Source: Pseudomonas synxantha
GTDB lineage: Bacteria; Pseudomonadota; Gammaproteobacteria; Pseudomonadales; Pseudomonadaceae
NCBI GenBank assembly: GCA_945874835.1
Contig: CAMCJM010000004.1
Span: 1 to 39,826, forward strand
DNA: 39,826 nucleotides
Direction: 5' to 3'
The translations under genes were made by a program, and so were the position numbers. The notes beneath the pieces are model-generated. The model did not search any database. It saw only the letters and a list, made by a program, of their open reading frames with translations, and was not told the DNA's origin. Of this stretch, positions 31,001-38,059 are shown one piece after another (position 1 is the stretch's first letter; every line of letters begins with the position of its first letter).

Positions 31001-32567
31001 GATGCCGCTGACGCCGAATGGCAAGCTCGACCTGCGCCAGCTGCCGAAGATCGACCTGGCGGCTGGCGGCGAACATACGCCGCCGGCCAACCCGCTCGAG
31101 GCCGAGATCCTTGCTATTTGGCAGGCCGTGCTGAATCATCCGCTCGGCGTGCAGAGCGACTTCTTCCAGTTGGGCGGCGATTCGATCCTGAGTATCCAGC
31201 TGACCACGCGCCTGCGCGATGCCGGCTATCCCTGCTCGGTCAAGGAAGTGTTCGAGGCCAAGACCGTGCGCCGCCTGTGCCGGGTGCTGGGCAGCAAGCG
31301 CGAGGCGGTCGCGGTGCAGGCCGAGCAGGGCGTGCTGACCGGAGAATTCCCGCTGCAGCCGATTCAGCGCTGGTTCTTCGAGCAGCCCCTGGCCACCCCG
31401 CAGCACTGGAACCAGGGGGTATTGCTGCGCCTGCCTGCGGGCGTTGCGGTGACGCAGTTGCGCGGTTATCTGCAGCAGCTGTTGCAGCATCACGATGCCC
31501 TGCGCCTGACGGTGACGCCGAGCAGTCAGCGTTACCTGGAGAATCTGCCGCTGGCGGCCCCTGCAACCCTCGATTACGCCGAACTGGGCGAAGCCGGTTT
31601 GCAAGCGGCGTTGACCGAGCTGCAAAGCCACTTCGAGCCGATGCTGGGGCGCAGCCTGAGCTGGGCGCTGGTGGAAAACCTGCCGCAGGGCCGCGCAATG
31701 TTTATCGCCTGCCACCACCTGGTGGTCGATGCGGTGTCCTGGCGCATCCTCGCCGATGACTTGGCGCGGTTGCACCGTGGCGAAGCGCTGCCGGCCAAGA
31801 CCAGCAGCTACCGGCAATGGGGTCAGGGCCTGACCGCCTATGTGCTGCAAGCCGGTGCGCAGCTGCGCTTCTGGCGCGAGCGCATGGCTGCGATGGATTA
31901 CCGTGTTCCGGCTGACTGGATCAGCGTCGAGCCGACCCAGGCGCATCTACTTGAGCTGGAATCGGCGCTGACCCAGCAACTCAGTCAGCACGCCACTCAG
32001 GTGTTTGCCTGTGAGATGCGCAGTCTGTTGCTTGCTGCCTTGACCCGTACCCTGCGCGAGATGGGCCTCGGTCAGCGCCAGTGGATTCTGCTGGAAGGCC
32101 ATGGCCGTGAGGTGATTGACCCGAGCCTGGATGTCAGCCGCACCCTGGGCTGGTTCACCAGCATGTACCCGCTGGTGCTGGATGATCAGGCGGACTGGGC
32201 GCAGCTGATCGCGCAATGCGCCGAGCGGCTGCGCCAGGTGCCGGATAACGGCGTCGGTTATATGCCCTTGCGTGCCAGCTTGCAGGAACCCAACCCTTTG
32301 CCGCTGCCGCCCGTGGCGTTGAATTACCTGGGCAGTGCGCGCAGTGGCCAGGGCGACTGGCAGCCGTTGTCCATCGCACCGGGCCGGCCAAGTGCGGCGG
32401 ACAACCGCTCAGCGGAGCTGATCAGCCTGCACGGTGGGATTTTTGATGGTCGCCTGACCCTGCGGCAGATCGGCTGCCTGCGCGGCGATCTCAGCGAGCA
32501 ATTGCGGCAGCGTCTGCGTCAGCACCTGACTGAGCTGGCCAGGCTGGCGATGGAGGTACAGCCATGA
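28005..32567 (+). CDS. Non-ribosomal peptide synthetase, TubC-like docking-C-A-PCP-E (AmoG-like)
   Basis: 1520 aa. N-terminal MDTNIIGLLSQLARQGVQLSLNAQGQLVSQ...ITPELGQQIRANRDAIVTCLA (TubC_N-like); C motif HHIISDGWS; A motifs YTSGSSGLPKGVM, NMYGPTEATV; PCP DFFQLGGDSILSIQ; E motifs HHLVVDAVSWRIL, EGHGRE, TLGWFTSMYPL. Confidence 0.95.
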   Translation: MDTNIIGLLSQLARQGVQLSLNAQGQLVSQSSKDAITPELGQQIRANRDAIVTCLAAASAFAAPIQAQHAESGPLSSSQSGLWFIEQYEESSHLYNMPVYFRLTGELDVPALAFAFDALAQRHASLRTRFVRNAQGRGEQQILLHRQLQLDVEDVSALEPQAREAQVAQRVRDEINQPFDLTTGELTRVHLLRLGASEHVLLITQHHIISDGWSVKNMFADLKTAFLAFQNRQPLNWQAPALNYIDYASWFNSPLFRDYHEQFKPFWVERLRGIADVHSLPLDKPRPAHQASGGELVFSTIDNALWARFKQLCQQHNTSPFIGLHALFALLLARHSGERDIVIGTPLAYRERPDIEGLVGFFVNTLVLRTQLPERQSFSDYLQACRKDDLEAFDHQLYRFEALSEALGMDRHTAINPIFQIMLVYQARVDFNDLIPGCQAVEETSPVLPAKTDISVKVTELMGSVRVDWLYATALFEHATVERYAERLLLLLEAVVEQPEMDIWALPLLDQPLVQQTAARLAALPREYPNRRTALGLFEDMARLYSQRPALGIGEQAISYAELDARANRLAHWLLSQGCGPGALLGVLARRENAFAVAVMAIWKINAAYVPLDPAYPRERLQHILCDAGIELIVAQGEPPFALDAVVRWVDLLDANLQTQLDGMSPTTPALGHDPQQLAQVIYTSGSSGLPKGVMVEQGSLVNLLQDHAQLLQLGCQARMFNCMSLSFDAGNMCALLPLTHGASLVWGAPDEGLLEQLERSASSHMICPTALLATLPERELPALQAIGFGGEACPAGLIERWAGRVRLINMYGPTEATVTALCKHLLPGSSLTIGTPIDGMQALILDELGNLCPVGVLGELCLAGLGLARGYLNQPQRTAAVFREHCVAGVTLRLYHSGDRARLLGNGEYEYLGRLDEQIKLRGYRIEPGEIETQLSLSCPALQQVKVLVLRDGQRQALVAYAVLKPGEAQPSADTVLHDVAQRLPEYMVPSSLVLLEQMPLTPNGKLDLRQLPKIDLAAGGEHTPPANPLEAEILAIWQAVLNHPLGVQSDFFQLGGDSILSIQLTTRLRDAGYPCSVKEVFEAKTVRRLCRVLGSKREAVAVQAEQGVLTGEFPLQPIQRWFFEQPLATPQHWNQGVLLRLPAGVAVTQLRGYLQQLLQHHDALRLTVTPSSQRYLENLPLAAPATLDYAELGEAGLQAALTELQSHFEPMLGRSLSWALVENLPQGRAMFIACHHLVVDAVSWRILADDLARLHRGEALPAKTSSYRQWGQGLTAYVLQAGAQLRFWRERMAAMDYRVPADWISVEPTQAHLLELESALTQQLSQHATQVFACEMRSLLLAALTRTLREMGLGQRQWILLEGHGREVIDPSLDVSRTLGWFTSMYPLVLDDQADWAQLIAQCAERLRQVPDNGVGYMPLRASLQEPNPLPLPPVALNYLGSARSGQGDWQPLSIAPGRPSAADNRSAELISLHGGIFDGRLTLRQIGCLRGDLSEQLRQRLRQHLTELARLAMEVQP

Positions 32568-34042
32568 CAGTCATGCAACAGAACCTCGGCGTGCCGCTGC
32601 TGGGCACGCACCTGGCGCAGGTGTTCGCCGAGCATGCCGGTGCGCCAGCGTTGGACTGGGCTAGCGACAGTTACAGCTATGCGCGGCTGGCCGCGCGCAC
32701 GGCGGCGATTGCTGCGCAACTGACAGCACGGGGCGTGCCGCCGGGCGCGCGGGTCGGCTTGTACCTGCAACGCTCGGCCGACTTGTTGGCGGCGACCCTG
32801 GCCTGTTTGCATAACGGCCTGTGCTTTGTGCCGCTGGATCCGGAATTCCCCTTCGAACGCTTGCAGGGCATTGCCGAGGATGCCGATCTGGCGCTGGTAC
32901 TGCAGGATGCTCATGGCCAGGGCAGCTTCGCTATGCCGAGTCTGCAACTGCAAGACGGTGAGGGAGGCGAGCTGAGCTGGCCGGCGCTGGATGAGCAACT
33001 GCCGGCTTACATGATGTTTACCTCTGGCTCCACCGGGCGGCCAAAAGGCGTGGTGATCAGCCGCCGCGCCCTGACCAATTTCCTCAGCGCTGCCAGCCGC
33101 CGGCTGCAGCTGGGCAGCGCCACCCGCTGGCTGTTTATCACCACCCCGGCCTTCGATATCTCCCTGCTGGAAATGCTCGGTCCGCTGTGGGCCGGTGGTG
33201 CGCTGGAAGTGGTCGGCAACCCTGCACATAAGGACCCGGACGCGCTGCTCAGACTATTGGCCGAGCATCCCGAAATCAATACTCTGCAGGCCACTCCAGC
33301 GTTCTGGCGCATGCTGCTCAAGGCTGGCTGGTCGGGCCGCTCTGGGCTGACTGCACTGTGTGGTGGCGAGGCACTGGATGCGCCCCTGGCCGAGCGTCTG
33401 GCGCCATTGGTTGACCAATTGTGGAATTGCTACGGCCCCACCGAGGCCACGGTCTGGTCGCTGATGGCGCAGGTGCAATTGCCGCTCGGCGAGCAGGGTG
33501 TGTTGCTGCGTCAGTCCCTCAATGGCTATCGCCATTGGGTGCTGGATGAGGTCGGTGATGCCTTGGCCATTGGTGGCGAGGGCGAGTTGTGCATCGAAGG
33601 GGCGTCGTTGGCCAGCGGCTACTGGGCGCGTGATGACCTGACTGAACAAAGCTTTATTACTTGGCAAGGCCGCCGACTGTACCGCACCGGTGACCGCGTG
33701 CAGCGGGTCGGCGAAGACGCCTACCGCTATCTGGGGCGGCGTGATGAGCAGATCAAGCTACGTGGCTTTCGCATCGAACTGGGCGAAATAGAAGTCTGTC
33801 TGCGGCGTATCGACGGCGTGCAGGACGCGGCGGTCAGGCTGCATGGCAGCGGCGATGAAGCTTGCCTGGTGGCCTACGTGGAACTGCGTGAGGGCGCTGG
33901 TCTGGGTCGTATGACCATTCGCCGCGCGCTGCAGCAACGGCTGCCGCACTACATGATTCCGGCGCGCATTCTTCTACTCGACAGCCTGCCGAAAACGGCC
34001 AGTGGCAAGCTGGATAGAAAGCGCCTGCCGGCTCCGGAATAG
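32564..34042 (+). CDS. Stand-alone NRPS adenylation domain protein (AmoH-like, predicted glycine)
   Basis: 492 aa. YMMFTSGSTGRPKGVVISRRAL, FDISLLEMLGPLWAGG, NTLQATPAFWRMLLKAGW, NCYGPTEATVWS, YRTGDRV; ends at GKLDRKRLPAPE* with no PCP. Confidence 0.95.
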   Translation: MTVMQQNLGVPLLGTHLAQVFAEHAGAPALDWASDSYSYARLAARTAAIAAQLTARGVPPGARVGLYLQRSADLLAATLACLHNGLCFVPLDPEFPFERLQGIAEDADLALVLQDAHGQGSFAMPSLQLQDGEGGELSWPALDEQLPAYMMFTSGSTGRPKGVVISRRALTNFLSAASRRLQLGSATRWLFITTPAFDISLLEMLGPLWAGGALEVVGNPAHKDPDALLRLLAEHPEINTLQATPAFWRMLLKAGWSGRSGLTALCGGEALDAPLAERLAPLVDQLWNCYGPTEATVWSLMAQVQLPLGEQGVLLRQSLNGYRHWVLDEVGDALAIGGEGELCIEGASLASGYWARDDLTEQSFITWQGRRLYRTGDRVQRVGEDAYRYLGRRDEQIKLRGFRIELGEIEVCLRRIDGVQDAAVRLHGSGDEACLVAYVELREGAGLGRMTIRRALQQRLPHYMIPARILLLDSLPKTASGKLDRKRLPAPE

Positions 34043-34043
34043 T

Positions 34044-34126
34044 TGTAGGTTGGGTTGAGGAGCAACGCGACGAAGCCCAACACGTCATGGCGCGTTGGGC
34101 TTCGCTGCGCTCAGCGCCAACCTACA
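34044..34126. repeat. Inverted repeat / possible bidirectional terminator between convergent siderophore operons
   Basis: tgtaggttggg...gaagcccaac acgtcatggc gcgttgggcttc...ccaacctaca: nested complementary arms. Confidence 0.65.
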
Positions 34127-34135
34127 GACATTCGT

Positions 34136-35077
34136 TCAGTTCTTGATCGGCTTAGCGTCAGCCTTCCCGATCAGTTGTTCGATATCGGCAATCACTTGCA
34201 AGGCGGCTTGCGGGCCGCCGAGCGAGGTCCATAGCGAACCATCGACTGCGCCAAAGCGTTTGCCCTGGATTGCCGAGAGTTGTTTGAACGCCGGGGTTTG
34301 TTCGGCCTGCTGAAGGGCTTCCACCGCCTCGCCGCTGGTGCTCAGGGTTCCGATCACCAGCCAGTCGGCATCCAGCAGTTGCAGTGATTCCAGGCTCAGG
34401 GCCATGGAGTGGGTATGGCCGGGGTCCTGCTGGTAGCTTGGGCGTTTCATACCTACGTCGCTGATCACGCTGCTGGCAAACGAGTCCTTGAACATGTAGG
34501 AGGGGCCTTTGGGGTTCCAGCGCACGATGCTGAAGGTCTCGCCTTGGTGAGTCTTTAAGCGTTCACGGGCTTCGGCGGCGCGGGCGTTGTAGCGTGCCAG
34601 CAGCGCTTCGGCGGCTTCGCTGCGATCAAGCGCGTTGGCGGTGCGCTGCAGGCTTTCCTGCCAGGGCTTGGTCCAGGCAAAGGTGATTACCGTTGGGGCG
34701 ATTTCATTGAGGATCGCCAGTTGCTCGGGTTTTACCGGGCCGGTAAGGATCAGGTCGGGCTCCAGTTCCAGCAGGGTTTCCAGGTTGGGGTTGTCGATAT
34801 CGCCGACCACCTTGATCCCGGCTACTACTTGGCTGTCGAGATAACGTGGCGGCGCGGCCTGGCCACGACCGTTAATCGTGCCGACCGGAGTGATGCCTAG
34901 GGCCAGCGCCGCATCCAGATCCAGCTCACTCAAGGTGATCACCCGCTGCGGTGCATTTGGCACAGTAACCGGGTTGCCGAAAGCATCTTCGATCTGGCGG
35001 GTGTCGGCCACGGCGGCCGCGCTTAACAGCTGGCTGGCAAGCAGCAGTGGCAGGCTCCAGCGCAATAGAGTAGTCAT
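34136..35077 (-). CDS. Iron-siderophore ABC transporter substrate-binding protein (FepB/FhuD-like)
   Basis: MTTLLRWSLPLLLASQLLSAAAVADTRQIEDAFGNPVTVPNAPQRVITLSELDLDAALALGITPVG, LETLLELEPDLILTG, IAPTVITFAW. Confidence 0.95.
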   Translation of the reverse strand: MTTLLRWSLPLLLASQLLSAAAVADTRQIEDAFGNPVTVPNAPQRVITLSELDLDAALALGITPVGTINGRGQAAPPRYLDSQVVAGIKVVGDIDNPNLETLLELEPDLILTGPVKPEQLAILNEIAPTVITFAWTKPWQESLQRTANALDRSEAAEALLARYNARAAEARERLKTHQGETFSIVRWNPKGPSYMFKDSFASSVISDVGMKRPSYQQDPGHTHSMALSLESLQLLDADWLVIGTLSTSGEAVEALQQAEQTPAFKQLSAIQGKRFGAVDGSLWTSLGGPQAALQVIADIEQLIGKADAKPIKN

Positions 35078-35081
35078 CGGA

Positions 35082-35918
35082 TTAGTCCTGTGCAGAGTGG
35101 ATGGGGTTGCGCCGGCGCGGCACCACCACCGGGGCGCCGTCATCGGGCGCCGCGAGGATGTCCACGTCGGTGTCATAGAGTTGGTCGATTAAGGTCTTGT
35201 TGATCACCTCACGGGCCGGGCCCATAGCGGCGATGCGGCCGTTGTCGAGGGCGATGATTTCATCGCAGTAACGCGCGGCCACGCCCAGGTCGTGAATCAC
35301 GATCAGTACGGTGCGACCCTCACCGACGATATTCAGCACCGCCTCCATTACCTCGGCCTGGTGGCCGATATCCAGGGCGCTGGTAGGCTCATCGAGCAGC
35401 ACCAGGTCGGTGTTCTGCGCCAGGATCATGCCCAGCCAGGCGCGTTGGGCCTGGCCACCGGAAAGCGAAGAAGCCACCTGCTGCCAGATGTCCTGCAGTT
35501 GCATGGCATCGCGGGCGCGGGCGACCTGAAGGGCGTCTTCCGCGCTCCACTGGTTGAACCAGCCCTGGTGCGGATGGCGGCCGTATTGCACCAGTTGCTC
35601 GACGCGAATGCCTTCGGCCATCACAGGGCGCTGCGGGAGAAAGGCCAGCTCGCGGGCCAGTGCCTTCATCCTGTAGCGCTGCAGCGGCGTGCCATTGAGT
35701 TCGACCTTGCCGTCCTGCAATGGCAGTTGCCGCGCCAGCAGCTTGAGCAGGGTGGATTTGCCGCTGCCGTTTGGCCCGACAATGCCGATCAGCTTGCCCT
35801 TGGGCAGCTCGAACGAGACGTCCTGCAACACGCGCTTGGCCTGGTAGGCAAAGCTCAGGTTGTGCGCACGCAACTGCGCAGGTCGGGGCTGGGGTATTGG
35901 CGTGGACAACAGCGTCAT
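35082..35918 (-). CDS. fepC: Iron-siderophore ABC transporter ATP-binding protein (FepC-like)
   Basis: Starts MTLLSTPIPQPRP. GIVGPNGSGKSTLLKLLARQL, SLSGGQAQRAWLGMILAQNTDLVLLDEPTSALDIGHQ. Confidence 0.96.
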   Translation of the reverse strand: MTLLSTPIPQPRPAQLRAHNLSFAYQAKRVLQDVSFELPKGKLIGIVGPNGSGKSTLLKLLARQLPLQDGKVELNGTPLQRYRMKALARELAFLPQRPVMAEGIRVEQLVQYGRHPHQGWFNQWSAEDALQVARARDAMQLQDIWQQVASSLSGGQAQRAWLGMILAQNTDLVLLDEPTSALDIGHQAEVMEAVLNIVGEGRTVLIVIHDLGVAARYCDEIIALDNGRIAAMGPAREVINKTLIDQLYDTDVDILAAPDDGAPVVVPRRRNPIHSAQD

Positions 35919-36961
35919 CAATCGGAGCCTTTGCGGTCTTTGAACAACAGGATCAGTAGCAGAACGCCGCCAAGCAGGCGGGTCATGATCCCGGTGGGAA
36001 TTTCTTCGGGTTGCGCCAGCAGACGTGCCAGGGTGTCGCTGCCCACCAGCAGCACCGCGCCACATAACGCTGCCAGCCAAATCGGCGCGAGGTGATCGCG
36101 GGCCAGCCAGGAGGCGATGATCGGCGCGGCCATGGCGATAAATATCACCGGGCCGCCGATGGCGGTGCCCAGTGCCGCCACCAGAATCGCCACGCCAAGC
36201 ACTGCCAGTTGCAGCGCCGCGACCTTGATGCCGAGGTTCTGCGCCGTCGCTTCACCGAAGCGCAGCAGTGCCAGCGGACGGTTAAGCCAAGCCAGCAGCG
36301 GGCAGAGCGCCAGCAGAATCAACGCAATCGGTATGACCGTCTGGTAGCTGGCTCCGGCGAAGTGACCCATGGTCCATAGGTAGATGCTGCCCAGGTGCAC
36401 CAATGGTTGCGTGGCCATCATAAAATCACCGATGGCGCCGAGCAGCTCTGACAGGGCGATGCCAATCACGATAAACAGATAACCCTGTTCGCCCGGTCGG
36501 CGGCACAGCACGAACAGCGCCACTGCAGCCAGCGCCGCACCCAGTGGCGAGGCCCACCAGAGCCAGCTGCCAACAGTCAGATAAAGCGCGAAGCCGATCA
36601 CCGCCAGTGATGCGCCTTCGTTGACTCCGACCATATCCGGGGTGGCTAGGCGGTTGCGTACCAGCGTCTGGATCAGGCAGCCGGCCATGCCCATGGCGAG
36701 TCCCGCGACCACTACGGCGGCGACTCGTGGCATGCGGATCTTGAACACCATGATGTCGTTCATCTTACTGCCCTGGCCGCTCAGCGTGGCCAGTATATCG
36801 AGGACACCCATGCGCCCTGAGCCGCGGCTGATGGCCATGATTACCAGCGCCAACAGCACCGCCAGTACCAGCAGGCTGAGCAGCCAGGTGCGCCGATGCA
36901 GCAGCAGGTTCAGGTGGCCCAGCCGCAGATGCCAGAGTCCGGAGGGTTGATGGCTGGGCAT
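35918..36961 (-). CDS. fepG: Iron-siderophore ABC transporter permease (FepG-like, FecCD family)
   Basis: 347 aa. FKIRMPRVAAVVVAGLAMGMAGCLIQTLVRNRLATPDMVGVNEGASLAVIG, GGPVIFIAMAAPIIASWLARDH, EIPTGIMTRLLGGVLLLILL. Confidence 0.95.
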   Translation of the reverse strand: MPSHQPSGLWHLRLGHLNLLLHRRTWLLSLLVLAVLLALVIMAISRGSGRMGVLDILATLSGQGSKMNDIMVFKIRMPRVAAVVVAGLAMGMAGCLIQTLVRNRLATPDMVGVNEGASLAVIGFALYLTVGSWLWWASPLGAALAAVALFVLCRRPGEQGYLFIVIGIALSELLGAIGDFMMATQPLVHLGSIYLWTMGHFAGASYQTVIPIALILLALCPLLAWLNRPLALLRFGEATAQNLGIKVAALQLAVLGVAILVAALGTAIGGPVIFIAMAAPIIASWLARDHLAPIWLAALCGAVLLVGSDTLARLLAQPEEIPTGIMTRLLGGVLLLILLFKDRKGSD

Positions 36962-36963
36962 GT

Positions 36964-38001
36964 TTATTTCACCGCCAGTAGAGAACGGAAGCCGCCGCGC
37001 AGAACGATGGCGATCAAGGCCGGTGCGCCAAGCGCAGCCAGGAGGGTGCCGACAGGCAGCTCGTAGGGTTGCACAAGCCAGCGCGCGAGGATGTCGGCGG
37101 TGAGCAGAAACAGCATGCCGAACAGGCTGGAAAACAATAACTGACGCAGCAAACCCACCGGCTCCAGTAGTCGAGCGCTATAGGCGGCAAGAAAACCGAC
37201 AAAGCCAATCGGGCCGGCCAAGGCTATGGCGCAGGCGGTCAGCAGGGTGGCGGCGAGCAGCACGCCAACGCGCACCCAGGTAGTCGAGATACCTAGGGCG
37301 CGGGCCTGACTGTCGCCCATCTGCATCAGCGTCAGTTGCCTGCAGAGCAGGGCGGCGAGCACCAAGCCAAGCAGCGCCAGTGGGCTGACCGTGGTCACTG
37401 CCGACAGTTCGGAGGCCGACAGTGAACCGAGGTTCCAGTAGCGAAATTGCTCCAGCGCCACCCGAGTGGAGAGCAACAGAAAGTTGGCGGTGCCGCCGAA
37501 TACTGCCGCCAGCGCCATGCCAGCGAGGATCAGCTTGAGCGGGCTGATCTGGCCGAGCATTACGCCGATGCCTAGCACCAGGAGGTTGCCCAGCAGCGCC
37601 CCTGCACCGGCCCAAAGCAAATAGCCCTGGGTCGATTCGACGCCAAAGTAGATCAGCCCGATCACCAGGCCGAGCACTGCGCCAGCATTGACACCGAGTA
37701 GGCCAGGTTCGGCCAGTGGGTTGCGGGTGGCACTTTGCAGCAGGGTGGCGGCCAGCGCCAGGCTGGCGCCGACCAGCAGCGCGGCGAGGGTGCGTGGCAG
37801 GCGCAGGCTATTGACCACCATGGCCAGTTTGTCATCGGCCAGGCTGCTGGGGTCGCCCAGTAGAAAACCGAGCACATCTGCCGCGCCGTATTGTCCGGCA
37901 CCGGTGGCCAGGGATAGCGCCAGCAGGCCGAGCAGCAACAGGCTGCCGGCGAGCAGGACGTGGCGTTGCCGGATATGGAAGGTGCGGGTTAGTTGGCTCA
38001 T
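36964..38001 (-). CDS. fepD: Iron-siderophore ABC transporter permease (FepD-like, FecCD family)
   Basis: Starts MSQLTRTFHIRQRHVLLAGSLL. LRLPRTLAALLVGASLALAATLLQSATRNPLAEPGLLGVNAGAVLGLVIG, ELPVGTLLAALGAPALI. Confidence 0.95.
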   Translation of the reverse strand: MSQLTRTFHIRQRHVLLAGSLLLLGLLALSLATGAGQYGAADVLGFLLGDPSSLADDKLAMVVNSLRLPRTLAALLVGASLALAATLLQSATRNPLAEPGLLGVNAGAVLGLVIGLIYFGVESTQGYLLWAGAGALLGNLLVLGIGVMLGQISPLKLILAGMALAAVFGGTANFLLLSTRVALEQFRYWNLGSLSASELSAVTTVSPLALLGLVLAALLCRQLTLMQMGDSQARALGISTTWVRVGVLLAATLLTACAIALAGPIGFVGFLAAYSARLLEPVGLLRQLLFSSLFGMLFLLTADILARWLVQPYELPVGTLLAALGAPALIAIVLRGGFRSLLAVK

Positions 38002-38027
38002 GGTTCTACTGGGCAGAATTCGGGTAA

Positions 38028-38050
38028 CCCCGGCGACAGGCGCCGCCGGG
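38028..38050. other. GC-rich hairpin between receptor and permease genes
   Basis: CCCGGCG (38029-38035) and CGCCGGG (38044-38050) with an 8-nt loop; lies in the short gap between the receptor stop and fepD start. Confidence 0.5.
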
Positions 38051-38059
38051 ATACGGGTG

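Noticed and set aside
30483-31946. 487-aa ORF on - strand inside the second NRPS
   Set aside because: Antisense shadow ORF; the + strand has clear A, PCP and E domain motifs.
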